Source: Thalassotalea agarivorans
Lineage (GTDB): Bacteria > Pseudomonadota > Gammaproteobacteria > Enterobacterales > Alteromonadaceae
Direction: 5' to 3'
Assembly: GCF_030295955.1 (NCBI RefSeq)
Contig: NZ_AP027363.1
Location: 558,001-622,000, forward strand
DNA: 64,000 bases
Made by a program: the position numbers and the translations under genes. Position 1 is the first letter of the stretch, and every line of letters begins with the position of its first letter. Under the pieces are notes generated by a model. The model had not been told where the DNA came from. It did no database searches and was given only the letters and a program-made list of their open reading frames with translations. Below, piece after piece: positions 28,265-37,756 of this stretch.

Positions 28265-29056
28265 ATGTCAGATACCTTAATCGATATTCAAAATATGACA
28301 TTTAAACGCGGTTCACGCGTGATATATGACAATGTCAATATGACCATTCCCAAAGGAAAAGTAACCGCTATTATGGGACCAAGCGGGATTGGTAAAACTA
28401 CATTGCTGCGCCTTATCGGTGGGCAATTAAAACCTGATCAAGGCAAAATCTTTATCGATGGTCATAATATCCCGAGTTTAAGTCGCAGCGATCTTTATAC
28501 GGTACGCAAGCGTATCAGTATGCTGTTTCAAAGCGGGGCATTGTTTACCGACATGAGCGTGTTCGACAATGTTGCGTTCCCATTGCGTGAACACACCCAA
28601 TTAAGTGAAACCTTAATTGAAAAGATGGTGTTAATGAAGTTAGAAGCCGTAGGACTTAGAGGTGCAAAGAACCTCAAACCTGCAGAGCTTTCAGGCGGTA
28701 TGGCAAGACGAGCAGCCCTTGCCCGAGCGATTGCATTAGATCCTGAGCTCATTTTGTATGATGAACCATTTGCGGGACAGGACCCTATATCTATGGGGGT
28801 TATTGTGCGTTTAATCAGACAGCTTAGTGATTCGCTCGGCTTAACGTCAGTGGTTGTATCGCATGATGTGCAAGAAGTTATGAGTATTGCTGACTATATC
28901 TACATTATTGCTGAGCGAAAAATAATTGGTCAGGGTACACCAGAAGAAATAAGACAAAACGCGTCACCTTTGGTGAGGCAATTCGTGCAAGGAGAGGCTG
29001 ATGGACCTGTACCATTTCACTTTCCTGCCCAAGATTACAAAGATGAACTGTTGTAG
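28265..29056 (+). CDS. mlaF: Mla phospholipid-transport ATPase MlaF
   Basis: MlaF is the ATPase of the MlaFEDB inner-membrane complex that moves phospholipid between the membranes to keep outer-leaflet asymmetry. The 263-residue product has Walker A GPSGIGKTTLLR, signature ELSGGMARRAALARA, Walker B LILYDEPFAGQDP and switch His in VVSHDVQEV. It is the first gene of mlaFEDCB-ibaG-murA, 8 bases before mlaE. Confidence 0.96.
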   Translation: MSDTLIDIQNMTFKRGSRVIYDNVNMTIPKGKVTAIMGPSGIGKTTLLRLIGGQLKPDQGKIFIDGHNIPSLSRSDLYTVRKRISMLFQSGALFTDMSVFDNVAFPLREHTQLSETLIEKMVLMKLEAVGLRGAKNLKPAELSGGMARRAALARAIALDPELILYDEPFAGQDPISMGVIVRLIRQLSDSLGLTSVVVSHDVQEVMSIADYIYIIAERKIIGQGTPEEIRQNASPLVRQFVQGEADGPVPFHFPAQDYKDELL

Positions 29057-29064
29057 GTGAATAA

Positions 29065-29844
29065 GTGATAAAAAGTATTTCCACTCTTGGAGCAAACACG
29101 GTTTCATTGATAGCAGGCTTGGGACGCGCATGTATGATGTTGGTTTCATCTTTGCTCCATGTACCCAACGTCCGAAAAGGTACGCCATTGCTGATAAAAC
29201 AGCTTTATCATGTGGGTGTTCTATCATTAATTATTATTTTAGTATCTGGCTTATTCATCGGCATGGTGCTGGCGCTCCAAGGCTATACCACGTTGGTGGA
29301 TTTTGGCGCTGAATCGAGTTTAGGTCCGCTTGTCGCGCTGAGTTTGCTACGAGAGCTTGGTCCGGTTGTAGCAGCACTGCTTTTCGCTGGGCGAGCGGGC
29401 TCTGCCTTAACCGCGGAAATCGGGTTGATGAAAGCGACTGAGCAGCTATCTAGTATGGAAATGATGGCTGTTGATCCGTTGCGACGTATTATCGCACCAA
29501 GATTTTGGGCAGGATTTATTTCCATGCCATTGCTCGCTGCAATCTTTTCGGCTGTGGGTATTTTAGGTGCGCACTTGGTGGGTGTTGAGTGGCTTGGCGT
29601 TGACCAAGGGACGTTTTGGTCTGCAATGCAAGCGAAAGTTGAATTAAGAGAAGACATATTAAACGGTGTTATTAAGAGTTTAGTGTTCGCGTTTGTGGTG
29701 ACTTGGATAGCGGTATTTAAAGGTTATGACTGTGAGCCAACATCGGAAGGGATAAGTCGCGCAACAACAGCAACCGTTGTTCAGTCGTCTTTGTTGGTAT
29801 TAGGTTTAGATTTCGTATTGACTGCATTGATGTTTACCAACTAA
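29065..29844 (+). CDS. mlaE: Mla phospholipid-transport permease MlaE
   Basis: MlaE is the multi-pass permease of the MlaFEDB complex. The 259-residue product carries about five or six membrane helices and the family motifs [36 protein letters not shown] and [19 protein letters not shown]. Its start is a GTG with GTGAATAA upstream, close behind mlaF. Nothing is unusual in length or motif content. Confidence 0.95.
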   Translation: MIKSISTLGANTVSLIAGLGRACMMLVSSLLHVPNVRKGTPLLIKQLYHVGVLSLIIILVSGLFIGMVLALQGYTTLVDFGAESSLGPLVALSLLRELGPVVAALLFAGRAGSALTAEIGLMKATEQLSSMEMMAVDPLRRIIAPRFWAGFISMPLLAAIFSAVGILGAHLVGVEWLGVDQGTFWSAMQAKVELREDILNGVIKSLVFAFVVTWIAVFKGYDCEPTSEGISRATTATVVQSSLLVLGLDFVLTALMFTN

Positions 29845-29883
29845 TGATGCGTGCAGTTAAAATTTTGAGAGAGTGGTGAAGAC

Positions 29884-30354
29884 ATGGTGTCTAAGAAAAT
29901 TGAATTAACAGTAGGCTTTTTTGTTGCGTTAGGGATAGCAGCCCTACTGATGTTAGCGCTGAAGGTTGCTGATAGCGGAATGTCCGGTAATGGTGAAACC
30001 TATAAGTTGTACGCCAAGTTTGACAATATTGGTGGCTTAAAAGTGCGCTCACCGATTAAAGTCGGCGGTGTTGTTGTTGGGCGTGTTGGTGATATAACCC
30101 TTGATAAAGAAGACTATGTGCCGGTTGTAACGCTTGAAATCTACACCCAATATACAGATTTTAGTGACAGTACGTCAGTTTCTATCCTTACTGCCGGTCT
30201 ACTGGGTGAGCAGTACCTCGGCATAGCGCCAGGTTTCATTGACGAAGAAAGTGAAATGTTAGAAGCGGGCGATTATATTGAAGACACTAAATCGGCGCTG
30301 GTATTAGAAGAACTTATTGGTCAATTTTTATTTAATCAGAATCAATCGGAATAG
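29884..30354 (+). CDS. mlaD: MCE-domain phospholipid-binding protein MlaD
   Basis: MlaD is anchored in the inner membrane and forms a hexameric ring that passes lipid between MlaE and MlaC. The 156-residue product has one N-terminal helix (VGFFVALGIAALLMLALKV, about 10-28) and one MCE domain: YAKFDNIGGLKVRSPIKVGG, VGRVGDITLD and LTAGLLGEQYLGI. It is slightly shorter than the E. coli protein at the C-terminus, which is normal variation. Confidence 0.95.
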   Translation: MVSKKIELTVGFFVALGIAALLMLALKVADSGMSGNGETYKLYAKFDNIGGLKVRSPIKVGGVVVGRVGDITLDKEDYVPVVTLEIYTQYTDFSDSTSVSILTAGLLGEQYLGIAPGFIDEESEMLEAGDYIEDTKSALVLEELIGQFLFNQNQSE

Positions 30355-30359
30355 TTATT

Positions 30360-30995
30360 ATGAAGCGTTTTTTTCAAGCCTTTTTTGTTGTTCTTTCCTG
30401 TTTAGCTACCCCTGTATACGCAGTAGACGGTATTGATGAAACAAACCCTTACTTGTTAGTGCAACAAGTTGCAGACAAAACGTTTACCCGTTTAAAACAG
30501 CAACAAAATGCCATCCGCGCCAATCCTAATCTGTTAAAAGATGTTGTGCGCGAAGAGTTAATGCCTTACATCAACTACAAGTATGCAGCGGGACGTATCT
30601 TAGGTCCTCAATATAAAAAGCAAAGCAAGGAAGATATTCGCGCTTTTATTCCAGCGTTTAGAGACTACCTTATTACCTCTTATGCTCAGGTGTTCACACT
30701 GTATAACAATCAAACGGTAGACTTCGAATCGGAGAAACCTATTAAAGGGCGTATTGTGCAAGTTAAAACGGTGATTAACGATCCTGCACGCGGCAAGATA
30801 GACATCATTTTTAAAGCACGTCTAGAAAAGAAAACACAAACGTGGAAAGCTTATGACATGATCGCAGAAGGCGTGAGCTTATTAGACGCGAAACAGAAAG
30901 AATTAAACAGCATTATCCGTCAAAAAGGGCTAGCGCACGTGACTGAAATGTTAAAGGAAAAAGCCGCACAAGATATCGTCTTTAAAGAGCAATAA
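30360..30995 (+). CDS. mlaC: Periplasmic phospholipid shuttle MlaC
   Basis: MlaC carries phospholipid across the periplasm between the MlaA complex in the outer membrane and MlaFEDB. The 211-residue product has a signal peptide (about 1-21, ending TPVYA). The MlaC/Ttg2 domain follows, with YINYKYAAGRILG, FRDYLITSYAQVFTLYNNQ and YDMIAEGVSLLDAKQKEL. It begins 5 bases after mlaD and ends 1 base before mlaB. MlaA is not in the window. Confidence 0.95.
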   Translation: MKRFFQAFFVVLSCLATPVYAVDGIDETNPYLLVQQVADKTFTRLKQQQNAIRANPNLLKDVVREELMPYINYKYAAGRILGPQYKKQSKEDIRAFIPAFRDYLITSYAQVFTLYNNQTVDFESEKPIKGRIVQVKTVINDPARGKIDIIFKARLEKKTQTWKAYDMIAEGVSLLDAKQKELNSIIRQKGLAHVTEMLKEKAAQDIVFKEQ

Positions 30996-30996
30996 C

Positions 30997-31284
30997 ATGC
31001 AAGTTAATATCGATAAACATCTAGCCTTGCTTAGTGGTGAATTAACACGAGAAACTGTGCCACATATCAAACAAGGTGATTTTGACAAATTGCTTGCACA
31101 AGATAATGCCACCATAGATTTTGCCAATGTGTCTCGCACCGATACCGCGGGGCTGGCTTGGATATTTCTGCAGATGTCTGTTGCAAATAGGCTAGGTGGT
31201 AAATTGGTACTAACTCATTTATCAAATGATGTGTTAAAGTTAGCAAAATTAAGTGGTGTTGAAGCACTACTGCATTCCAAATAA
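30997..31284 (+). CDS. mlaB: STAS-domain subunit MlaB
   Basis: MlaB is the cytoplasmic STAS protein that binds MlaF and stabilises the transporter. The 95-residue product is a single STAS domain with LSGELTRETVPH and the family core FANVSRTDTAGLAWIFLQM; the Thr in SRTDTAG matches the residue important for MlaB function. It lies immediately after mlaC and is of normal length. Confidence 0.93.
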   Translation: MQVNIDKHLALLSGELTRETVPHIKQGDFDKLLAQDNATIDFANVSRTDTAGLAWIFLQMSVANRLGGKLVLTHLSNDVLKLAKLSGVEALLHSK

Positions 31285-31306
31285 CGAAGACTTTAGTAGG
31301 TAGACT

Positions 31307-31564
31307 GTGGAAGTTTCTGAAATAGAACAATTACTTAATGACGCTTTAGCGTTAGATGAACTACATGTGAAGTTTGACGGTTCACAATGTGTTGTGATCG
31401 CGGTGTCAGATGAAATTGCAGCATTAAGTCGTGTAAAACGTCAACAAGCTGTATATGCGCCATTAACCGAAGCGATTAATGCGGGCACAATTCATGCTGT
31501 TACCATAAAGGTTTTTTCTACGTCAGATTGGCAACGTGAAAAAATGTTTAACTTACCTTTATAA
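31307..31564 (+). CDS. ibaG: BolA-family protein IbaG
   Basis: IbaG is a small BolA-fold protein that binds monothiol glutaredoxin with a shared Fe-S cluster and is tied to envelope homeostasis and acid stress. The 85-residue product starts with GTG and has LHVKFDGSQCVVIAVSDEIA, VKRQQAVYAPL and HAVTIKVFSTSDW. It lies between mlaB and murA, as in E. coli (yrbA), linking lipid and peptidoglycan genes in one transcript. Confidence 0.93.
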   Translation: MEVSEIEQLLNDALALDELHVKFDGSQCVVIAVSDEIAALSRVKRQQAVYAPLTEAINAGTIHAVTIKVFSTSDWQREKMFNLPL

Positions 31565-31594
31565 TCCCTCCTGAATAATTAGATAAAAAGATAG

Positions 31595-32860
<1,266 letters not shown>

Positions 32861-32888
32861 AAAAAGGAGCCTAGGCTCCTTTTTTTAT
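32861..32888 (+). terminator. Rho-independent terminator of the mla-murA operon
   Basis: AAAAAGGAGCCTAGGCTCCTTTTTTT: the 16-base palindrome AGGAGCCTAGGCTCCT flanked by A and T runs, directly after the murA stop. Confidence 0.94.
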
Positions 32889-32910
32889 GTCGATAAAAGC
32901 GCGGTTTTTA

Positions 32911-32966
32911 GGAACAAGGAGCGTGACGAAATGGACCGCGTTGCTTAAGGGAACAAGGAACGTGGA
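32911..32966. repeat. Intergenic direct repeats related to other junk islands in the window
   Basis: GGAACAAGGAGCGTG (about 32912) and GGAACAAGGAACGTG (about 32951) are near-identical 15-mers spaced about 39 bases apart between murA and zapE, followed by a GCACGTAGCC motif. Similar AAGGAACG and GCACGTAGC words occur at 39,970-40,140 and 47,665-47,810. I see no gene in this stretch. Confidence 0.5.
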
Positions 32967-33008
32967 GTTCTTTCAACTCACTGCACGTAGCCAATAGCGC
33001 TAGCAATT

Positions 33009-34124
33009 TTAAGGCAAGTGCTCGCTGGCTAGATAATCGGTTGATTGCATCTCTTGCAGGCGCGATAAACAGCGCTTAAATTCAAAGGCTAAACCTCCGT
33101 GGCTGTAAAGCTCTTCCATAGCCACTTCCGCGGAAATTATCAGCTTTACTTTACGCTCATAAAATTCATCCACTAGCGCGATAAAACGACGCGCCGTGTC
33201 GTCGCAATCAACGTTCATCTGTTTTACGTTGGCAAGTAATACAGTATGGTAAAGCTTACTTAATACCATGTAGTCACTTTGGCTACGCGCACTTTCACAC
33301 AATACCGAAAAATCAAAATGGACAATGCCTTCCGCTTCACGTTCAGTCCTGAGCGGGCGATGATTCACTTCAATAATTTTACCTGAGCTGCCTTGGTCAA
33401 TGGCCAACTGGTTAAAATAAGTGGTCATGTTTAACTGGGCTTGGTTGTCCAGCGGGTGATGATAAATTTCTGCTTGTTCTAACGTACGCAAGCGATAATC
33501 GATACCGCTATCAACATTAACAACTTCACAATGCTCATTAATCAATTCAATGGCAGGTAAAAATCTCGCACGTTGTAAGCCGTTTCGATAGAGCTCATCG
33601 GGAACAATGTTAGATGTAGCAACAAGCACGACTTTATGCTTAAACAGTTCCTCAAATAGAGTACCTAAGAGCATTGCGTCAGTAATGTCAGATACAAAGA
33701 ATTCATCAAAACAGATAATAGACGTTTCTTCGGCGAAACGTTTTGCGATAATTTTTAGCGGATCTGATTGCCCAGATAAGCTTTTTAGTTCTTCATGAAC
33801 ACGGTGCATGAAGCGGTGAAAGTGCACACGCATTTTATTGTTAAATGGCAGGCTTTCGTAGAAGGTGTCAACCAGGTAGGTTTTTCCGCGACCTACACCT
33901 CCCCAAAAGTATAACCCTTTAATTTGCGCCTGCGGTGCCGGCGTGACAATACGTTTCCAACGATTAAGCACTTTCTTAAAGCCGCTGACTGGCAAAGGCT
34001 TGTGTTGCAAGTCTTGATACAGTCGTTGTAAGTGACGAACTGCATTTTCTTGCGCTTGGTCATAGTGAAAGTCGTCGCGCTTTAAATCTTGTTGGTATTT
34101 TTCCAACGGAGAAAGTTTAATCAT
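33009..34124 (-). CDS. zapE: Cell-division ATPase ZapE (AFG1-like)
   Basis: ZapE is a Z-ring-associated ATPase important for division under stress. The 371-residue product has Walker A YFWGGVGRGKTYLVD, Walker B IICFDEFFVSDITDAM, the sensor-type segment VLVATSNIVPDELY and the C-terminal LIISAEVAMEELY. These are AFG1/LACE1-family signatures, and the length is typical. It is divergent from zapG (yhcB), the conserved arrangement upstream of degQ and degS. Confidence 0.94.
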   Translation of the reverse strand: MIKLSPLEKYQQDLKRDDFHYDQAQENAVRHLQRLYQDLQHKPLPVSGFKKVLNRWKRIVTPAPQAQIKGLYFWGGVGRGKTYLVDTFYESLPFNNKMRVHFHRFMHRVHEELKSLSGQSDPLKIIAKRFAEETSIICFDEFFVSDITDAMLLGTLFEELFKHKVVLVATSNIVPDELYRNGLQRARFLPAIELINEHCEVVNVDSGIDYRLRTLEQAEIYHHPLDNQAQLNMTTYFNQLAIDQGSSGKIIEVNHRPLRTEREAEGIVHFDFSVLCESARSQSDYMVLSKLYHTVLLANVKQMNVDCDDTARRFIALVDEFYERKVKLIISAEVAMEELYSHGGLAFEFKRCLSRLQEMQSTDYLASEHLP

Positions 34125-34307
34125 TTGGTTATAAAATCGATCTAATTACTTGAAAAAATCCAAATAAGGAACATATTGTAAGTTAAGGTCTAATGACCTT
34201 TTTAGCCATTTCGGGTTATAGTAGCACTATTGATACGAATTTCTTGTATCAATGACTACAGGCATATTTTCACTAATTTTCTCATTTATTACAACGAAGG
34301 AAGGCTT

Positions 34308-34763
34308 ATGGATGTTGTTATAGGTTTAATTGTTTTTGCTTTAGGTGCAGTCGCCGGCTTTTTCGCAAATCATTTTCTATCAGATGCGAGCCGTGAAAAG
34401 CAAAAATATGCTGAAAAAGCTTATAAAAGTGAAGCTGCGTTAGCGAAGTATAAGCAAGACGTTGCCGAGCATTTAGAAAGCTCTGCAAAATTGCTTGAGC
34501 AAATGAATGAAACCTGCCAAGTGGCAATGAAACAAATGTCACAAAGTACTCAATTGCTTAAGCAAGCTACACCAAAAGACGCTGCTTCTATGCCGTTTTT
34601 CTCTGAAGAAACGCAAGAGCAATTAGCTAAGACAGTTGCGTTGCGTCATGACCGCTCTAAGAAAGACGAAGAGCAAGTAACACAGGCTCCACTAGATTAT
34701 TCGGGTGAAGCGAGTGGCTTATTCAATGATAAGTCACAAGTTGTTACAAATAGTGAAAACTAA
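34308..34763 (+). CDS. zapG: Inner-membrane envelope-growth coordinator ZapG/YhcB (DUF1043)
   Basis: YhcB/ZapG is a membrane protein linked to division and coordination of envelope synthesis. I chose the ATG at 34308, preceded by GAAGGAAGG, over a farther start at 34230 that would add 26 non-conserved residues. The 151-residue product has one N-terminal helix (VVIGLIVFALGAVAGFFANH), a coiled coil (about 30-95) with YKSEAALAKYKQDVAEHLE, and a low-complexity acidic tail. It is followed by degQ on the same strand. Confidence 0.92.
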   Translation: MDVVIGLIVFALGAVAGFFANHFLSDASREKQKYAEKAYKSEAALAKYKQDVAEHLESSAKLLEQMNETCQVAMKQMSQSTQLLKQATPKDAASMPFFSEETQEQLAKTVALRHDRSKKDEEQVTQAPLDYSGEASGLFNDKSQVVTNSEN

Positions 34764-34891
34764 TTCTCTGAACTTCTCGTATTGCCTTTGGTCAATGATA
34801 TCGTACATGCATTAAAACGCATGCGTGATAGATAAAGGCCAAAGGTTAGAGCCTTTTATTCAGCAATAATTGATTAGGAGTCTTATTCAAT

Positions 34892-36232
34892 ATGAAGAAA
34901 ATCGCTGTTTTCGTTAGTGCCGCCTTATTAACAAGTACTGCTTCGTTAGCACCTCTTCCAGCAAGCGCATCTCTACCGACCGAAATTTTTAATCAATCTA
35001 TGCCAAGCTTGGCTCCGATGTTGGAAAAGACGACGCCTGCCGTTGTTAGTATCGCTGTTCGCGGTACCCAAGAAGTACAGTCGAGAGTGCCAGAAATTTT
35101 TCGCTTTTTTGGTCAGCAAGAGCAAGGACCAAGAGAGCGCCCATTTCAGGGTTTAGGCTCTGGCGTCATCATTGATGCAAAAGAAGGGTATATTGTTACT
35201 AACGCTCACGTAGTTGATCAGGCCGACGAGATTCAGGTGACCTTAAAAGATGGCCGCCAATTTGACGCTAAAAAAATTGGGCAAGACAAAGACAGTGATA
35301 TTGCCTTGCTTCAAATCGATGCGAACGAGTTAACAGCTATTAAAGTAGCTGATTCAGACGCATTACGTGTTGGTGACTTCACTGTTGCTATTGGTAATCC
35401 GTTTGGTTTAGGTCAAACCGTTACCTCAGGTATTGTCAGTGCTTTAGGTCGCTCAGGGTTGAATATCGAAAACTATGAGAATTTCATTCAGACCGACGCT
35501 GCAATAAACAGTGGTAACTCTGGTGGTGCGTTAGTTAACTTGCGCGGTGAACTTATTGGTATCAATACCGCAATTCTGGCGCCAAGCGGCGGTAATGTCG
35601 GCATTGGTTTTGCTATTCCTAGTAACATGATGAATAACCTTGTTAGCCAACTTATCGAGTATGGTGAGGTTAATCGCGGCCGTTTAGGTGTTTCAGGTTA
35701 CAGTGTAAATAGTGACGTAGCCAAAGCGATGGAACTAGATACTAACCAAGGTGGATTCATACAGGAAGTAGAACAAGGTAGTGCTGCCGAAGATGCTGGT
35801 ATTCAAGCGGGCGACGTTATCATTAAAGTCAATGGTAAATCGGTCAAAACCTTTGAAGAAATCCGCGGAAAAATCGGCTCATTAGGTGCAGGTAAAAAAG
35901 TACAGCTAACCGTTGTTCGCGACGGCGACGAAAAATCATTTACCGTGACATTAAAGAAAGCGCAGGGCGATGATATCGCTGCAGAGCGCATTCACCCAAT
36001 TTTCCAGGGCGTTGAACTAGAAAATCAAAGTTCGGGTATCTTGGTGAAAGAAATCGCACAAAATAGTCCTGCTAGGCGCGCTGGCTTACAAGTTGGTGAT
36101 GTCATTCGTGGCGTTAACCGAACTGAAACTGATAATATTGCGCAGTTGAAATCATTTTTTGAAGACAACGATGGCATGGCGGTATTAAATGTTAATCGGG
36201 ACGGTCGAAATTTATTTGTTCGCATCCAATAG
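34892..36232 (+). CDS. degQ: Periplasmic serine protease DegQ
   Basis: DegQ is a periplasmic HtrA protease-chaperone for misfolded envelope proteins. The 446-residue product has a signal peptide (about 1-26, ending LPASA), a trypsin-like domain with His106 (TNAHVVD), Asp136 (DSDIALL) and Ser210 (NSGNSGGAL), then two PDZ domains (about 250-345 and 365-446). DegS with one PDZ lies just downstream. The terminator after degQ has been split by an IS4-family element. Confidence 0.95.
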   Translation: MKKIAVFVSAALLTSTASLAPLPASASLPTEIFNQSMPSLAPMLEKTTPAVVSIAVRGTQEVQSRVPEIFRFFGQQEQGPRERPFQGLGSGVIIDAKEGYIVTNAHVVDQADEIQVTLKDGRQFDAKKIGQDKDSDIALLQIDANELTAIKVADSDALRVGDFTVAIGNPFGLGQTVTSGIVSALGRSGLNIENYENFIQTDAAINSGNSGGALVNLRGELIGINTAILAPSGGNVGIGFAIPSNMMNNLVSQLIEYGEVNRGRLGVSGYSVNSDVAKAMELDTNQGGFIQEVEQGSAAEDAGIQAGDVIIKVNGKSVKTFEEIRGKIGSLGAGKKVQLTVVRDGDEKSFTVTLKKAQGDDIAAERIHPIFQGVELENQSSGILVKEIAQNSPARRAGLQVGDVIRGVNRTETDNIAQLKSFFEDNDGMAVLNVNRDGRNLFVRIQ

Positions 36233-36311
36233 GATTGTTTTAAAAGGCCCATTTAACGGCAATGCTGATCTATTAAGAATGTGATCAGTTGACCGATCCA
36301 AATGATCGTGC

Positions 36312-36348
36312 AAAATCCGTAGTCAGTTTTCTGATTACGGATTTTTTT
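36312..36348 (+). terminator. Hairpin plus T run just upstream of the IS4 transposase ATG (copy 1)
   Basis: AAATCCGTAGTCAG, loop TTTT, CTGATTACGGATTT, then further T directly before the ATG at 36349. The 14-bp stem has a single G-U pair. It would stop transcripts entering from the left and would also hide the only Shine-Dalgarno-like bases (CGGA) in its 3' arm. Confidence 0.75.
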
Positions 36349-37686
36349 ATGCCTGCCTTCACCCAGTTTCACGATTTTATCGAAGAATCCCCAGTAGATA
36401 TTGCCAAGTTAACCACCTTTTGTGAGCACATTCCTGACGATTGGGTTTATCAAGCGACAGGGTTGTCAGCCAAAGCTACAATCCGAAGACGGCGTTTGCC
36501 CAGTGATATGGTGCTTTGGTTGGTAGTTGGTATGGCATTTTTTAGAAACGAACCGATTGCTGAAGTAGCAAGGCGTATGAACATATGTGCTGAAGGCTTA
36601 GCTGATGAAAAACTTTTAGCTAAAAGTGCATTAACCGAAGCGAGAAAACGTCTTGGCTCTGAATCGATGGCATGGCTATTTAGGCAATGCAGCAACCAAT
36701 GGGGATTAGAGCGTTACCCAGGTGACACTTGGCACGGCCTTCAGGTTTTTGCTGTTGATGGGGCTTTATTTCGCACAAATGATACGCCTGAATTACGTGA
36801 GCATTTCGGCTCTGGAAATACGAGCACAAATCGGCAAACGCCATTTCCTATGTTAAGGCTCGTGACGCTAATGAATGTTCGCTCTCATGTGATTGTTGAT
36901 GGCGATATAAGCCCTTATCGAAAAGGTGAAATTCCTCTCGCAAAGGGGTTCATGGATAAGTTGCCAGATAACTCAGTTACCCTACTAGACAAAGGTTTCT
37001 ATAGCGCAGAGCTACTTCTGGGTATAAACAAACTGGGAGACAACAGTCATTGGCTTATTCCCGCAAGAAAAGGTTTAAAGTACACGCTGCTCGACAAGCA
37101 AGAAAGTAATGACCAATTGGTCGAGATGAAGGTCTCCCCTCAGGCAAGAAAGAAGAATCCTGACTTACCGGAAACTTGGAAAGTTAGGGCTGTAACGTAT
37201 GAAGTTGCTGGCAAAGTAAAAACGGTATTCACATCATTACCTCGTGATAAATACAACGCTCAAGATGTTGCCGAGTTATACCATGAGCGTTGGGAAATTG
37301 AGCTAGGTTACCGAGACATCAAATCATCAATGCAACACAATGCGATCACCCTTAGAAGCAAAACAGTTGATCTTGTATATCAAGAGTTATGGGGACTTGT
37401 GCTGGGTTACAACCTTGTTCGAAGAGAAGCTAGTCAAGCGGCCGTTTCTCATCAAAGAGCTCCTAACGAAATTAGTTTCAAATATGCTTGCCAGTTCATC
37501 GCCAGTCAATTGAAAGTGATGGCAAAAGCGCTATCACCTGGTAATACACCAAAACGATTAGCTCAGCTTCGAGGTGACTTGACCATGCTCTTCAAAGAAA
37601 ACCGCCCTAGGCCATCAAGACCTAGGGCGGTAAAGATATCAAAGACCCGTTATCCAATTAATCGCAATGCTGCTCCACTAAAGTGA
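36349..37686 (+). CDS. IS4-family DDE transposase (copy 1)
   Basis: This DDE recombinase moves the element by cut-and-paste. I start it at the ATG after the hairpin (445 residues); an in-frame TTG at 36289 would lie upstream of the hairpin and is less likely. An N-terminal IS4 domain is followed by catalytic Asp residues in VFAVDGALFRTND and VTLLDKGFYS. The Glu is in YHERWEIELGYRDIK, which fits the IS4 Y-(2)-R-(3)-E-(6)-K signature exactly. An 11-bp inverted repeat (37601-37611 / 37621-37631) lies within its 3' end. It appears intact. Confidence 0.94.
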   Translation: MPAFTQFHDFIEESPVDIAKLTTFCEHIPDDWVYQATGLSAKATIRRRRLPSDMVLWLVVGMAFFRNEPIAEVARRMNICAEGLADEKLLAKSALTEARKRLGSESMAWLFRQCSNQWGLERYPGDTWHGLQVFAVDGALFRTNDTPELREHFGSGNTSTNRQTPFPMLRLVTLMNVRSHVIVDGDISPYRKGEIPLAKGFMDKLPDNSVTLLDKGFYSAELLLGINKLGDNSHWLIPARKGLKYTLLDKQESNDQLVEMKVSPQARKKNPDLPETWKVRAVTYEVAGKVKTVFTSLPRDKYNAQDVAELYHERWEIELGYRDIKSSMQHNAITLRSKTVDLVYQELWGLVLGYNLVRREASQAAVSHQRAPNEISFKYACQFIASQLKVMAKALSPGNTPKRLAQLRGDLTMLFKENRPRPSRPRAVKISKTRYPINRNAAPLK

Positions 37687-37756
37687 ACAGCATTGCCATT
37701 TAACGGGCCTTTTTTTATGATAGACTTAAACAAATTTTAATTGTCAGTACATTCTT

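Larger units (their letters stand above)
36259..37696 (+). mobile_element. IS4-family insertion sequence, copy 1 (1438 bp)
   Basis: The element starts GCAATGCTG and ends CAGCATTGC, an inverted repeat of 9 bp that continues imperfectly. It is flanked by a perfect 9-bp duplication, CATTTAACG (36250-36258 and 37697-37705). It encodes one transposase and has hairpins near both ends. A same-length copy with an identical transposase lies at 51052-52489 in the opposite orientation. The insertion sits in the loop of the degQ terminator, upstream of degS. Confidence 0.93.
36242..37717 (+). terminator. degQ terminator, split by an IS4-family insertion
   Basis: With the element and one target copy removed, the flanks join as AAAAGGCCC-ATTTAAC-GGGCCTTTTTTT, a standard intrinsic terminator 10 bases after the degQ stop. 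Left arm AGGCCC ends at 36250 and right arm GGGCCT starts at 37705. The 9-bp duplication covers the loop. Confidence 0.8.

Noticed and set aside
36289-36348. Extended IS4 transposase start at the TTG at 36289
   Set aside because: The added 20 codons lie across a strong hairpin and T run; the ATG at 36349 directly after it is the better start.
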